From Planctomycetota bacterium (GTDB taxonomy: Bacteria > Planctomycetota > SZUA-567 > H5-PLA8), in NCBI GenBank assembly GCA_027493525.1, contig JAOSKN010000001.1, forward strand, positions 2,170,001 through 2,234,000: a stretch of DNA of 64,000 nucleotides. The letters are read 5' to 3'. The notes beneath the pieces were generated by a model. That model was given only the letters and a program-made list of their open reading frames with translations. It was not told the origin of the DNA and searched no databases. The position numbers were made by a program, and so were the translations under genes. Positions 49,897 to 59,420 of this stretch are shown here, piece after piece (position 1 is the first letter of the stretch; each line of letters opens with the position of its first letter).

Positions 49897-52347
49897 CTAT
49901 TCCGGTGGCGTCTTGAAGATGCTCTCGTGCTTGCGTGTTACCGCGGTCCCCGCCGGCACAACCACCACTTCGGATGCTAACCGGGCCTTTACCGGACGTT
50001 CACAAGATCGATCGTTGCAGGCCTGGAACTGAAGCTCAATCTGAAGCACATGCGCGCCCGGAGTCGCCGTCTCGGCCACTTCGAGTTCGGCCAGGATCCG
50101 AACCTCGCCGCCATAGACTTGCAGCGCCTCGCCGAGTCCCAGCTTGGGGTCGAGTTTTAACTCCGCGGGCTTGGGAAACTTGAGTTCGCGCAGGCTCGCC
50201 CACGCGGTCTCCTCGAGGCGCATCGAGGTCGCGACAAGCTCGTCGCGAGTGGGCGCGTTCGACTGCACGTGCCAGCCTTCGTCGAGTTGAATGCGCACGG
50301 CAACGGGCACTTTGGCGCCGGCGGGCAACTGCTCAAATCCAACCAGCAGCTCGGCGATGGCCGGGCCGAACTGCCGCTTGGAAGGCGGGATCTCGGCCTT
50401 GGGCGGGGGTTGCGCGGCGCCCGCGGCCAGGCTGCGTTCCCAGGCCAGCAGCAGCGATTCGGCGGCGAAGGGCTGGCGGTCCATCAGCCCCGCGAAGGCC
50501 GAGAAGAGCGTCTCGGCGCGCCGCGCGTATGCGGGCTTCCGCGTCAGGGCCTCGAGCTTCACCAGCACCTGCGCGGCGACGCCGTTCCCCGAGGGCGTGG
50601 CGTTGTCGGCGGGGTTCTTCATCCGCACCAGCAGCGTCTCGTGGTCGTCGGCGACGAAGAAGTAGCCGCCGTTCTTCCGGTCGAGGAAGTGCTCGTCGAG
50701 GAGGGCGACCAGCGCCTCGGCTTCGCGGAGCCAGCGCGCGTCGCCGGTGGCCTCATGCAACTCCAGAAACGCGTCGGCCAGGAAGGCGTGGTCGTCGAGG
50801 TATGCGGCGAGCTTGGCCTGCCCGCGGTTGTACGTGGCGTGCCAGCGGCCCTCGGGCGTGCGCATGTTCCGGAGCAGCCACTCGGCGGCGCGGGCGGCGG
50901 CCTGGACGTAGCGCGGCTCGCGCAGGTCCTTCCCCCCGCGGGCGAAGGCGCCGATCGCGAGCGCGTTCCAGCTCGTGAGGACCTTGTCGTCCAGCCCCGG
51001 CCAGACGCGCTTGGCCCGCGCGGCCCGGAGCTTCGCGTTACAGGCCTCCAGAAACGCGCGCGCATCGGCCTCCGCGACGGGTTCCTGGAGGTGCGGGATG
51101 TTCAACCCGGTGGGCTGGCCGGTCGCTTCCTCGTGGAAATTCCCATCCTTCGAGATCCGGTAGCGCTCGGCATACGCCGCGGCGTCGGCGCCGAGGAGCG
51201 CGTCGAGTTCCTTCCGATCCCAGACGTAGAAGCGCCCTTCCTCGCCTTCGCTGTCCGCGTCGTAGGCCGAGTAGAAGACGCCGTCCCGGGTCGTCATCTC
51301 CCGGAGGATCCACTCGAAGATGCCGCGGGCGGTGCGCGCGTAAGCCTCGTCCTTCAATACCGCCGCGGCGCGGCTGTAAACCCAGGCGAGCTGCGCGTTG
51401 TCGTAGAGCATCTTCTCGAAGTGCGGCAAGAACCAGCGGGGGTCGGTGGCGTAACGATGAAAGCCCCCGCCGACGTGGTCGTGGATCCCGCCGAGCTGCA
51501 TCTTGTCGAGGGTGAGCTTCGTCATCTCGCGCACGCGGGCGTTGGCGGGGTCGCGAGAGAGCAGCTCGAGGAAAAACTTGAGCATGGCGTGGGGCGGGAA
51601 CTTCATCCGCGCCTGGAGCCCGCCTTCCTGGAAGTCGAAATGCTCGTGCAGGAGCGCGACGGCGCGCGCGGCGGTCTTCCCGTCCAGCGGCCGCTCCGGT
51701 TCGCCCCAGCCGCCCTGCGCCTCCTGCTTCAGAACCTGCGCGATCTGCTGGCAGACCTCGTCGACCTTCGGGCGCTGCTCGGTCCAGGCCTGGTGGAGGC
51801 GGCCCATCAGGGTCACGAAGGCCTCTTTGGGATAGTACGTCCCGCCGAAGAAGGGCGCCCCGTCGGCGCGCAGCACCACCGACATGGGCCAGCCGCCGCG
51901 CCCATTGGAAAGGTGGACGTAGCGCATGTAGATGTCGTCCACGTCCGGGCGTTCCTCGCGGTCCACCTTCACGCAGACGAAGCGCGCGTTGAGGAACGCG
52001 CCGACGTCTTCCTGCTCGAAGCTCTCGCGCTCCATGACGTGGCACCAGTGGCAGGAGCTGTAGCCGACGGAGAGGAAGATCGGCTTGTCCTCCTTCCGCG
52101 CCTTCTCGAAGGCCTCCGGGCCCCAGGGATGCCAGTCCACGGGATTGTGCTTGTGCTGGAGCAGGTAGGGACTCGTCTGGTCGGCCAACCGGTTGGTGTG
52201 CTTCGGAGGCTGGGGCGCGGTAGACACGGGCGCCTCCTTTTCAGGGACTTGAGTCGGTTCGCCCGCGAGCCCGCCTCGGCCCGAGACACCAACCACTAGA
52301 AGGGAGAGGAGGCACAGGTGCACCCAGTGCCTTTGGCAACCGAACAT
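49897..52347 (-). CDS. Exported DUF255 thioredoxin-fold protein with DsbD-like tail
   Basis: An 816-residue protein. Signal peptide [19 protein letters not shown]; then the DUF255 thioredoxin domain with [20 protein letters not shown] and the redox motif [10 protein letters not shown] (Cys 99 and 102); then the (alpha/alpha)6-barrel typical of the YyaL/SSP411 family ([49 protein letters not shown]). The last about 130 residues resemble the DsbD N-terminal domain, with a Cys pair in [12 protein letters not shown]. Cytoplasmic family members lack this tail, so here it may take part in periplasmic thiol exchange. The ATG at 52347 has AAGGAG seven bases before it. Confidence 0.88.
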   Translation of the reverse strand: MFGCQRHWVHLCLLSLLVVGVSGRGGLAGEPTQVPEKEAPVSTAPQPPKHTNRLADQTSPYLLQHKHNPVDWHPWGPEAFEKARKEDKPIFLSVGYSSCHWCHVMERESFEQEDVGAFLNARFVCVKVDREERPDVDDIYMRYVHLSNGRGGWPMSVVLRADGAPFFGGTYYPKEAFVTLMGRLHQAWTEQRPKVDEVCQQIAQVLKQEAQGGWGEPERPLDGKTAARAVALLHEHFDFQEGGLQARMKFPPHAMLKFFLELLSRDPANARVREMTKLTLDKMQLGGIHDHVGGGFHRYATDPRWFLPHFEKMLYDNAQLAWVYSRAAAVLKDEAYARTARGIFEWILREMTTRDGVFYSAYDADSEGEEGRFYVWDRKELDALLGADAAAYAERYRISKDGNFHEEATGQPTGLNIPHLQEPVAEADARAFLEACNAKLRAARAKRVWPGLDDKVLTSWNALAIGAFARGGKDLREPRYVQAAARAAEWLLRNMRTPEGRWHATYNRGQAKLAAYLDDHAFLADAFLELHEATGDARWLREAEALVALLDEHFLDRKNGGYFFVADDHETLLVRMKNPADNATPSGNGVAAQVLVKLEALTRKPAYARRAETLFSAFAGLMDRQPFAAESLLLAWERSLAAGAAQPPPKAEIPPSKRQFGPAIAELLVGFEQLPAGAKVPVAVRIQLDEGWHVQSNAPTRDELVATSMRLEETAWASLRELKFPKPAELKLDPKLGLGEALQVYGGEVRILAELEVAETATPGAHVLQIELQFQACNDRSCERPVKARLASEVVVVPAGTAVTRKHESIFKTPPE

Positions 52348-52659
52348 GACAACTCCTTGTCCGCCCAAGACCATAAACGATCATCAAGGATGAGCCGGAA
52401 TTAGGCCAGTGCAATCTCCTAAATCCGCATAACAACGGGGGTTAATTTTGGATTATATTCGTATCTTTTCATAGAATCATTATCAATAAGTAAAGTCTTA
52501 TTTTGTAAATAGTTATAGTCAATAAAAGAAAGTAAGTTCTCATCTGTTTTTGTACTGGCACGCGTTGTGCTTTTACGATTCATGACATAGAATGTTGGGA
52601 GTAGGAGGGGCCGAGACTCCAGGGGAGTTTGGGCCTCTTTTGCGAAGCAGGATCCCGCC
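52348..52659. other. AT-rich intergenic island upstream of the CHAT-like gene
   Basis: The gap holds no gene. Bases about 52425-52590 are strikingly AT-rich (long runs such as ttaattttggattatatt) in a genome that is otherwise GC-rich. It carries the promoter described separately and probably the DUF255 gene's promoter on the other strand. Confidence 0.6.
52565..52593 (+). promoter_or_regulatory. Sigma-70-type promoter of the CHAT-like gene
   Basis: TTGTGC and TAGAAT stand 17 bases apart at the end of the AT-rich island, about 66 bases ahead of the ATG. AT-rich DNA upstream could act as an UP element or as a target of silencing proteins. Confidence 0.5.
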
Positions 52660-53388
52660 ATGCGTTCCCGCGATTTCCAGATTGGCGAGCGTGTCATCCT
52701 CCGCCGCAAGCGCGAGCGGGTTGGCGCGCGGGTCACGAAGGTCGAACGGTGCCTCCGCCGCATCGTCACGGACATGGGCGAGCGCCGGATCGTACACGCG
52801 CGCCAGCTCAACTATCCCACGCGCGAGACCTTCCTGATGCTCGAGTCCCGGCTCGACCGGAGCCTGTACTCCTCGCGCGGGCAGGGGGAGTTCATCCGGG
52901 AACTGCTGCATGGATACGGGGCGCGGCTGCTCTACGAGCGCGTGCACTCCAAGGATGATCTCCGCCGCTTCCTCCGCGCGGAGGGGCGCCGGCCGACGGT
53001 GCGCATGGTCCACTTCTGCGGGCATGGCCACCGCGAAGGCACCTTCTCGCTGACCTTCGACGAGGTGGACCTGACCCAGGACGTGGAACTCTTCCGCGGC
53101 ATGCGCGGCAAGATCCTGCTCTTCAGTTCCTGCGAGATCGGGAGCCTGGGCGAGACCTTGCAGGCGCTGGTGCGGGAGGTCGAACTGGCGGGGATCATCG
53201 CTTACCGGACCGAGGTCGAGGACACCTTCGCGAACCTTGCCGACGCGATGATCTACGACCGGCTGCTGAGCACCGGCGCGTCCCCGCGGCAGGCCGTGCG
53301 CCAGGTCAACGCCGCCCTGAAGGCGCTCGGCGCGCGCCCCCTGCAGTCCGGGAATCAGCGCGGGAACATCCTCTGCTGCTACGACTGA
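52660..53388 (+). CDS. Stand-alone CHAT/caspase-fold protease candidate
   Basis: A 242-residue soluble protein. Residues 5-50 form a small beta-rich SH3/KOW-like piece (IGERVILRRKRERVGARVTKV). From about 60 on the caspase-fold pattern appears: a first strand and helix, then VRMVHFCGHGHREGT (the His-Gly of the dyad at H122), then KILLFSSCEIGSLGETL (Cys at 158), followed by VELAGIIAYRTEVEDTFANLADAMIYDRLL and a C-terminal helix. His-Gly plus SSCE is the hallmark of CHAT proteases, which act as effectors in several bacterial immune and death pathways. No partner (TPR sensor, gasdermin, CRISPR or NLR gene) is adjacent. The CHAT assignment is by motif only. Confidence 0.65.
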   Translation: MRSRDFQIGERVILRRKRERVGARVTKVERCLRRIVTDMGERRIVHARQLNYPTRETFLMLESRLDRSLYSSRGQGEFIRELLHGYGARLLYERVHSKDDLRRFLRAEGRRPTVRMVHFCGHGHREGTFSLTFDEVDLTQDVELFRGMRGKILLFSSCEIGSLGETLQALVREVELAGIIAYRTEVEDTFANLADAMIYDRLLSTGASPRQAVRQVNAALKALGARPLQSGNQRGNILCCYD

Positions 53389-53397
53389 GCGATTGGC

Positions 53398-53532
53398 GTC
53401 GGTATCTTCCCGCTCCAGCATCCATCCGCAATAATTAGGAGCGGAGCGACGAAGCTTGCGCGCGGTTTGTTCGTGGTCCGAGCGGGCTTCGTTCGTAAAT
53501 CATAAACCCCGTCCTGTTATGAAGATACCGAA
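53398..53532. repeat. Weak fold-back sequence between the CHAT-like and DUF4331 genes
   Basis: TCGGTATCTTC at 53398-53408 is inverted as GAAGATACCGA at 53522-53532, and a 7-base inner pair (acgaagc / gcttcgt) lies between. This is about 135 bp overall and may be a decayed miniature element. It could also be chance. Confidence 0.3.
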
Positions 53533-53657
53533 AAGTGGAGCGCAGGGGTCCGGAATCCCAGTTGAATTCGGCCCGCCCCGGGACATATTCACCGCATCCT
53601 GAAATCCAGGATACCGCTCCATGTCGTGCGGATTCCCAATTCATGAGGAGGTATTCC

Positions 53658-54791
53658 GTGCGCTCTAGAAAGAAATGGTTTGTCGCTCCCTGGCTGGCTG
53701 TGGTGGCCGTGCTGTTCTTCTGTACGGGCGCCGACCACCGCGAAGCGCCCGCCATACTGCTCGATCCGGCCGCGGACATCAACGATATCTACGCCTTCGT
53801 CAGTCCCGAGGATTCCGACAACGTGATCCTGGTGATGACGGTCAACCCGTTCACCGCGCCGGGCCTGACCAACCCCTTCTCGAACGACACGATGCTGCAG
53901 TTCAAGATCGACAACGACGGCGACTTCAGGGAAGACGTCGTGATCCAGGCGCTCTTTACCGGCCTGCCCGCGGCGCAGCAGTTCACGATCCTCGGCCCGG
54001 ACCGTCCCGGACGGAAGGGCGGCGCGAACACGCCCCTGGGCGCCCGCGCGCCTTCGTTCAGCGGCCCGGCCAACGGGACCATTCAGGTGAACCCCAACAC
54101 CGGCGGCGTGCTGCGCGTCTTCGCGGGCATGCGCGACGATCCCTTCTTCTTCGACGGCTCGCGCTTCAACGCGATCCTCGCCGGAACCCAGACCGCGTTC
54201 CGCGACCCGGGCATCGACTTCTTCGGCGGGGTCAACATCACGGCGCTGGTCCTGGAAGTGCCGGCCGACAGCCTGACCAACGGCGGCTCGAACACCGACC
54301 TCAACATCTGGGGCGCCACGAACCGGCGCCGCAGCACGGTCCAGTTCACCAACCGCGACAGCCGCAGCGGGGGCGTCTACGTGCAGGTGGACCGGATGGG
54401 CCGGCCGGCCATCTCGACGGCGCTGATCCCCAGCGCGCGGCGGAACGAGTTCAACCGCGCCCAGCCCTCCCAGGACCGCACTCTGTTCTTCCAGGACGTG
54501 GCGATCTCGCTGACGAACTTCGGCGCGATCAATCCCGGCCAGCCCGGCGGCCTGGCGGAGTTCCTGCTGCCGGACGTGCTGAACCTGGACACGACCCAGG
54601 CGACCTCCGCCTTCCCCAACGGCCGTGCGCCGGCGGACGACGTGATCGACACGGTGCTGACCCTGGCGACCAACAACAACCCGAACCTGAACTCCGATAA
54701 CCTCGATGCGCCCGCCGAAACCTTCCTGGCGGTGTTCCCCTTCCTGGCGGCGCCGATTCCGGCGACGGTGATGCAGCCGATCCGGCAGTAA
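53658..54791 (+). CDS. DUF4331 family exported protein
   Basis: A 377-residue protein of the DUF4331 family. It has an N-terminal export segment (WFVAPWLAVVAVLFFCTG) and the family start ADHREAPAILLDPAADINDIYAFVSP, then VILVMTVNPFT, LQFKIDNDGDFREDVVIQALF, DPFFFDG, NITALVLEVPADSL and the C-terminal NGRAPADDVIDTVLTL. Function is unknown in all organisms. The start is decided by GAGGAGG, which ends six bases before GTG 53658; the ATG at 53643 overlaps that site and is unlikely. A 30-bp perfect palindrome follows the stop. Confidence 0.85.
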   Translation: MRSRKKWFVAPWLAVVAVLFFCTGADHREAPAILLDPAADINDIYAFVSPEDSDNVILVMTVNPFTAPGLTNPFSNDTMLQFKIDNDGDFREDVVIQALFTGLPAAQQFTILGPDRPGRKGGANTPLGARAPSFSGPANGTIQVNPNTGGVLRVFAGMRDDPFFFDGSRFNAILAGTQTAFRDPGIDFFGGVNITALVLEVPADSLTNGGSNTDLNIWGATNRRRSTVQFTNRDSRSGGVYVQVDRMGRPAISTALIPSARRNEFNRAQPSQDRTLFFQDVAISLTNFGAINPGQPGGLAEFLLPDVLNLDTTQATSAFPNGRAPADDVIDTVLTLATNNNPNLNSDNLDAPAETFLAVFPFLAAPIPATVMQPIRQ

Positions 54792-54819
54792 ACGCCCGGC
54801 GGTCCAAGCACGGTCTCAC

Positions 54820-54849
54820 GCGCGGGGCGGGCCATGGCCCGCCCCGCGC
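54820..54849 (+). terminator. 30-bp perfect palindrome after the DUF4331 gene
   Basis: GCGCGGGGCGGGCC and its exact reverse complement meet at CATG, giving an extremely stable hairpin 28 bases after the stop. The T-tract after it is poor (CTGTTT), so it may terminate weakly or protect the mRNA end. The ATG at 54834 lies in its centre and is therefore not a start of the next gene. Confidence 0.55.
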
Positions 54850-54869
54850 TGTTTCGGGAGCGCAGCCGC

Positions 54870-56108
54870 ATGCGTGGAATGGCCTTGCTTCTTGCGGCCT
54901 GGGCCGCGCTCCTGGCGCCGCCCGCCCGATCCGCCGAGGCCGCGGGCGACGCGGAACTGGAGTTCTGGCGGCAGCGCGTGGATCGCGATCCCGAGGACTT
55001 CAAGACGCCGGGCCGGCTCTGCGCGCTGTACCTCCAGGCCGGCAAGGAGCGGGGCGAGGACGGCTTCTTCAAGCAGGCGGAGGAGGCCGCGCGGATCGCG
55101 CTGAAACGCAATCCGCGCTACTACGGCGGGCTGCTGCTCCTGGCCGGAGCCCTTTCGGCGCAGCACCGGTTCCAGGCCGCGGCGGCGGCCGCCGGGGAAG
55201 CCGCGAAGCTGGAGCCCGCGACCCCCGACGCCTACGGCGCGCTCGGCGACGCGCGCATGGAATACGGCGACCTCGAAGGCGCGGCGGAGGCCTATGCGCG
55301 CTTCGAGCGCGGCGCGCACCCTTTCGAGCGCGCGGCGCGGCGCGCCAACTTCGCCTTTGCGAGCGGGCGTCTTCGGGACGCCCTCAGGGAGCTCGAGAAG
55401 GCGCTGAAGATCGCCCACGAGGAGGCGCTTCCCCATGGGCCGCAGGCCTGGTGCCATGTCCGCGCCGCCGAATTCGAGCGCCTGCGCGGGCGGTACGAGG
55501 AGGCCCAGGAGCATTGCGCGGCCGCGCTGCGTTTCGTGCCCGGGGATCTGGCCGCCTTGATCGAGCGCTCCAAGGTGAACCTCGCGCGCGGCGCGCACGC
55601 CGAAGCGGTCGCCGACGCGCAGGCCGTCGTCGCGCGGCGCGCGCATCCGGAGCTCGTCGAATTCCTGGCCGAGGCGTGCGAGGCGGCGGGCCTGAAGGAC
55701 GAAGCGCGCGCCGCGTGGGCGCGGGCGAAGGAGCTCTACGCCGAGGCCGCGGCGAGCGACAACCCCCACGATTACCGCAACCTCGCGCGCTATCTGGCCG
55801 GGCCGGGCGGCGATCCCGGGCGCGCCGCGGACTTCGCGCGCAAGGACCTGGAACTGCGCAAGGACGCCTACGCCTGGGATGCGCTGGCCTGGGCGCTCCA
55901 TCGGGGAGGCAAGGCGAAGGAGGCCGCCGAAGCCCTCCGCCACGCGCTCGAACGGCTGCCCGAAGACCCCGAACTCCTCGACCGCGCCGGGCAGATCCTC
56001 CTCGCCGCGGGCGAGGCCGAAGCCGGCCGCAAGCTTCTCAAGCGCGCGCTGGACCTGAACAAGCATTACCCCGGCCGCGCGCGGATCGAGGCGCTGCTCG
56101 AGAAATAG
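54870..56108 (+). CDS. Exported TPR protein
   Basis: A 412-residue protein: signal peptide MRGMALLLAAWAALLAPPARSAEA, then about nine tetratricopeptide-like units, for example FFKQAEEAARIALKRNPRYYG, AAAAAAGEAAKLEPATPDAYG, DLEGAAEAYARFERGAHPF, YEEAQEHCAAALRFVPGDL and AAEALRHALERLPEDPELL. No enzymatic domain is visible, so it is probably a scaffold on the outer side of the inner membrane. The ATG 12 codons upstream falls inside the palindrome, so the ATG at 54870 (GGGAG before it) is used. It lies 93 bases before the PfpI gene. Confidence 0.8.
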   Translation: MRGMALLLAAWAALLAPPARSAEAAGDAELEFWRQRVDRDPEDFKTPGRLCALYLQAGKERGEDGFFKQAEEAARIALKRNPRYYGGLLLLAGALSAQHRFQAAAAAAGEAAKLEPATPDAYGALGDARMEYGDLEGAAEAYARFERGAHPFERAARRANFAFASGRLRDALRELEKALKIAHEEALPHGPQAWCHVRAAEFERLRGRYEEAQEHCAAALRFVPGDLAALIERSKVNLARGAHAEAVADAQAVVARRAHPELVEFLAEACEAAGLKDEARAAWARAKELYAEAAASDNPHDYRNLARYLAGPGGDPGRAADFARKDLELRKDAYAWDALAWALHRGGKAKEAAEALRHALERLPEDPELLDRAGQILLAAGEAEAGRKLLKRALDLNKHYPGRARIEALLEK

Positions 56109-56200
56109 GCTCCGCCGACTGGGCTTGCGCGGAGTCCCCGTCGAATCCAGAATCCCAGGCCGTCGGCTGACCATTCCATTCCCTTCCGGAGGCCCCGCTC

Positions 56201-56782
56201 ATGCCCGCGCGCAAGATCCTGATGCTGGTCGGCGATTACGTCGAGGACTACGAGTGCATGGTGCCGTTCCAGGCGCTGCTGATGGTCGGGCACACGGTCC
56301 ACACCGTCTGTCCCGGCAAGAAGGCCGGCGAGAAGGTTCGCACCGCGGTCCACGATTTCGAGGGCGACCAGACCTACCTCGAGCGCCCCGGACACAACTT
56401 CGCTCTGAACGCGACCTTCGCGGAGATCCGCCCCGAAGCGTACGACGCGCTGGTGATCCCCGGCGGGCGCGCGCCCGAGTACATCCGGCTCAACCCGCGC
56501 GTGCTGGAGATCGTGCGGCACTTCGCCGAGACGAAGAAGCCCATCGCCGCGATCTGCCACGCCATGCAGGTGCTCGCCGCCGCCGGCGTCCTGAAGGGTC
56601 GGCGCTGCACGGCGTATCCTGCGGTAGGCCCCGACGTGACGAGCGCCGGCGGAACGTACGTCGAGATTCCCATCGACGGCGCGCACACCGACGGGAACCT
56701 CGTCACCGCGCCCGCCTGGCCCGCGCACCCGGCCTGGCTCTCCGCCTTTCTGAAGGTGTTGGGTACGCGGATCGAACCCTGA
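56201..56782 (+). CDS. DJ-1/PfpI family protein
   Basis: A 193-residue class I glutamine-amidotransferase-like fold. [18 protein letters not shown] start, the conserved acid in [22 protein letters not shown] and the nucleophile elbow [14 protein letters not shown] (Cys near 126) are visible; the His follows the Cys directly as in PfpI. Family members are described as proteases, glyoxalases or deglycases; which applies is not clear. The ATG has GGAGG ten bases before it. Confidence 0.88.
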   Translation: MPARKILMLVGDYVEDYECMVPFQALLMVGHTVHTVCPGKKAGEKVRTAVHDFEGDQTYLERPGHNFALNATFAEIRPEAYDALVIPGGRAPEYIRLNPRVLEIVRHFAETKKPIAAICHAMQVLAAAGVLKGRRCTAYPAVGPDVTSAGGTYVEIPIDGAHTDGNLVTAPAWPAHPAWLSAFLKVLGTRIEP

Positions 56783-56787
56783 ACGTT

Positions 56788-56818
56788 AGTTCCGAGTTCC
56801 GAGTTCCGAGCCACGAGC
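56788..56818. repeat. Heptameric tandem repeat, locus 3
   Basis: GTTCCGA repeats three times (with flanking decayed copies) directly after the PfpI stop. Same period as the other heptamer loci, different unit. Confidence 0.6.
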
Positions 56819-56822
56819 CCGC

Positions 56823-57794
56823 CTACCCGCCCCCGCGCACCGCGCCGGGGTTGCTTAGGAAGAAATGCAGGAACTCGACGAGCGCCGAGGCGGAGAGGCA
56901 CTCGAAGTGCAGCGCGTCGCGGTCCACGTCGAGCGTCAGCACGGCGCGCACGCCGGCCTGGAGCGCGCGCATGCCGGCCATCGTCACCTCGCCGCCGGGC
57001 AGTTCGCGGGCCGCGTTGAGGGTGAGCACGAGTTCGACGAGCGGCAGGGCCTCGGCCAGGTCCCGCGCGGCGTCGGCCAGAACGCAGCGCTCGCCTTCGC
57101 GGCGCAGGCGCCCGGCTTCGAGCAGCTCGCGCAGCCCCGCATGGAAGACCGCGGCCTCGGCCGGTTCCTTCCGCTCGACCAGATCCCGCGCCACGTGGTA
57201 GAGCCACTGCGGCGAGGACGGCAGCCCGCGCGCGAAACCGGCGAGCGTTTCGGCGTCGAAGGCCGGCGTCCCGGAGTTCGCGCCCGAGACGATCCCGCTC
57301 AGGATCGCATGGCGGTGAAAATCAAGGGCCGCCGCCAGGACGAAGGCCGTCTCGAAGCCGCAGACGGCGCTGAACTCGGCGACGCGGATCAGGCTTCCCC
57401 CGGTGTGCTGGCGCAGCCCTTCGAGGATCTCCCCGGTGGGCGCCGGGTCGCGGATCAGGACGCCGTCGGGCAGCAGCGTGAAGGCCACCGCGCGGTCGAA
57501 GCGGGGCGCGAAATAGACCGTGTGGTCGTAGAAGCGTTTCCCCGCGGCCAGGCGCACGCGCGCGAAGGACTTGGTCTCGGCAAGCGCCACGAGGGTCTCT
57601 TTCGACTGCTCGGAAGGCCGCCCTGCGCGGTCGAGCACGCCGGCCTCGCGCAGCGCGCGGGCCTGCTCCTCGGGAAGCGGCACGGGGCCGTCGTAGCGCA
57701 GCGGCGAGAGCGGCCCCTTGGGTCCCAGCACCAGCGCCCCCAACCCTGCCAGGGTTTCGGGCTTCAGGATGAATTGCTTGGGTGAGTCGGGCAT
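56823..57794 (-). CDS. Hypothetical protein
   Basis: A 323-residue soluble protein I do not recognise. It begins MPDSPKQFILKPETLAGLGA, is Leu/Ala-rich, and has no signal peptide or membrane segment. A middle part (residues 80-150) looks beta-rich (RVRLAAGKRFYDHTVYF, AVAFTLLPDGVLIRDPA); the rest is helical. The overall layout, a C-terminal part repeating helix pairs, faintly recalls ESX/secretion-associated helper proteins, but I see no motif. The start follows the first ATG after the heptamer repeat; upstream in-frame ATG 57863 lies inside the repeat. It is convergent with the PfpI gene and shares its strand with the sulfatase. Confidence 0.6.
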   Translation of the reverse strand: MPDSPKQFILKPETLAGLGALVLGPKGPLSPLRYDGPVPLPEEQARALREAGVLDRAGRPSEQSKETLVALAETKSFARVRLAAGKRFYDHTVYFAPRFDRAVAFTLLPDGVLIRDPAPTGEILEGLRQHTGGSLIRVAEFSAVCGFETAFVLAAALDFHRHAILSGIVSGANSGTPAFDAETLAGFARGLPSSPQWLYHVARDLVERKEPAEAAVFHAGLRELLEAGRLRREGERCVLADAARDLAEALPLVELVLTLNAARELPGGEVTMAGMRALQAGVRAVLTLDVDRDALHFECLSASALVEFLHFFLSNPGAVRGGG

Positions 57795-57827
57795 GCGAAC
57801 CTCAAGGCGCAGCGATTGGAAAACAGT

Positions 57828-57950
57828 AATCAGTAAACAGTGAGCGGTAAACAGTAACAGCATGTTTGTTCTAAGGTCAGTGTAAGTAGTTCACTGTTCA
57901 CTGTTCTCCGTTCACAGTTCACAGTTCACAGTTCACAGATTACAGATTAC
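57828..57950. repeat. Heptameric tandem repeat, locus 4, with inverted halves
   Basis: One half reads as repeated AACAGTA/ATCAGTA-type units (57828-57862), the other as TTCACTG, GTTCACA and GATTACA-type units (57893-57950). The halves are roughly complementary, with about 30 unrelated bases (catgtttgttctaaggtcag and following) between. The last units run into the 3' end of the sulfatase gene (its final codons). Confidence 0.8.
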
Positions 57951-59420
57951 AGGCTCCAGCCCCAGCCGCGCGTACTGCTCCACCGGCGCCTCGCAGGCCT
58001 GCATATGCGCGCGGATCCGCTCGGCCAGGCGCTTCTCCAACGCCGGGTTGTCCAGCGGCGCGGCTTGCTTGTAATCCTGCTCCAGGTCCCAGAGCTGATG
58101 CCGCGCGGCGTACGAGGGCTCGCCCTCGTGGTGCTTCGGCGGCCCGCCGCCGCCGGGGATCTTGTACAGCGGCATGTTGTAAGCGTGCCCGAAGTAGCGG
58201 CCCATCTCGATCTTGTCGTACTGGTCTCGATTGCGGAACCACGTGCTCCGCGCGGGCATCGCCGTGTACTCGTAGATGGGCGCGTCGCCCTTGGAGACGG
58301 GGTTGCGCATGTAGACGTGCTTGCCGTCCACGAGGTTCAGCGCCTTGCCGAAGTAGCCGAAGATCGCGTCTTGCCGCGTGGGCTGCCCTTCCAGCGCCTT
58401 CAGGAAGCTGTGCCCGTAGACGTGCGGCGGGATCGTGCAGCCGTGGTGCTCCAGGATCGTCGGCATCACGTCGACGCTCTGCGTCAGCGCGCCGCAGCGC
58501 GTGCCGCCCTTCCGGCTCCCCGGCAGGTGCACCAGCAGCGGGATGTGCGCGATCTCGTTGTAGACCGGCATGTAGTTCTTCATCCAGTAGTCGTGCTCGG
58601 CCAGCATCGTGCCGTGGTCGGTGGAGAGGATCACCAGCGTGTCCTTCCACAGGTCCAGCGCGTCGAGCGTATCGAAGATCTTCCCGACCCACGCGTCGGT
58701 CATCGTGAGCAGCCCCGCGTAGCACTTGCGGATGTGCGCGACGGCCTCGGGGCTCTCCTTCACCTCGTCGTAGGCCGGCCAGTCGAAGAGCGGCCCGTCC
58801 CAGGCGTCGCCGTACAGTTCGCGGTACTTGGGCGCGCAGTAGAACGGCTCGTGCGGATCGAAGATCTCCACCTGCATGAACCAGTGGTCGGCGGCCTTGT
58901 TCTCCTCGAGCCAGCGCACGGCGGCCTGCGCGGTCCGCGCGGCGGAGAAGTCCTCTTCCTTGAGCTGCTTCGAACGGTTCTTCCAGTTCTGCATGTTCAT
59001 GCGCTTGGAGAGCGTCTCGGGCATGGCCGCGGCGTCCACGAGGCTGACCCAGGGGTCGCTTTCCTGCCCGCGGTAGAAGTCCCAGGTGTCGAAGCAGGTG
59101 TGGTAGTTTTCGCCGCCCAGCTCGAAGTAGTGGTAGTGGTCGGTGATCAGGTGCGAGAAGACCTTGCGCTGTTCGAGTTCGATCGGCAGCACGTCGTCGA
59201 AGGGCTCGATCGGCCCCCACGTGCGATGCAGGAAATTGTGCCGCCCGGTCATGAACTCCCGCCGCGCGGGCATGCACGGCAGCGAGCCCACCCAGTGGTT
59301 CTCGAAGACGACGGAGCGCTCGGCCAGCCGCGTGAGGTTCGGCGAATGGACCCAGTCGTTGCCGTAGCAGCGCAGGTAATCGCGGCGCAAGGTGTCGAGG
59401 AGGATGAGGAGGGTCTTCAT
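57933..59420 (-). CDS. Type I sulfatase
   Basis: A 495-residue arylsulfatase-superfamily enzyme without a signal peptide. The formylglycine motif is CMPARREFMTGR (Cys 49, C-x-P-x-R), so it needs a maturase elsewhere. Metal and active-site residues: the N-terminal LLILLDTLRRDYL (Asp), DPHEPFY, and STDHGTMLAEHDYW (Asp-His pair). It probably releases sulfate from a sugar or aryl ester; many planctomycetes use such enzymes on marine or host glycans. Its last five codons (ending VICNL) lie in the heptamer repeat, so the C-terminus may have been altered by repeat growth. Confidence 0.92.
   Translation of the reverse strand: MKTLLILLDTLRRDYLRCYGNDWVHSPNLTRLAERSVVFENHWVGSLPCMPARREFMTGRHNFLHRTWGPIEPFDDVLPIELEQRKVFSHLITDHYHYFELGGENYHTCFDTWDFYRGQESDPWVSLVDAAAMPETLSKRMNMQNWKNRSKQLKEEDFSAARTAQAAVRWLEENKAADHWFMQVEIFDPHEPFYCAPKYRELYGDAWDGPLFDWPAYDEVKESPEAVAHIRKCYAGLLTMTDAWVGKIFDTLDALDLWKDTLVILSTDHGTMLAEHDYWMKNYMPVYNEIAHIPLLVHLPGSRKGGTRCGALTQSVDVMPTILEHHGCTIPPHVYGHSFLKALEGQPTRQDAIFGYFGKALNLVDGKHVYMRNPVSKGDAPIYEYTAMPARSTWFRNRDQYDKIEMGRYFGHAYNMPLYKIPGGGGPPKHHEGEPSYAARHQLWDLEQDYKQAAPLDNPALEKRLAERIRAHMQACEAPVEQYARLGLEPVICNL

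Noticed and set aside
48057..52299. Two long plus-strand frames opposite the porin and DUF255 genes
   Set aside because: Shadows; the minus-strand proteins have signal peptides and conserved motifs.
52660..53388. Defence island around the CHAT-like gene
   Set aside because: Flanking genes (DUF255 thioredoxin protein, DUF4331 protein) are ordinary; no sensor, nuclease or second effector gene is adjacent, so only the single gene is reported.
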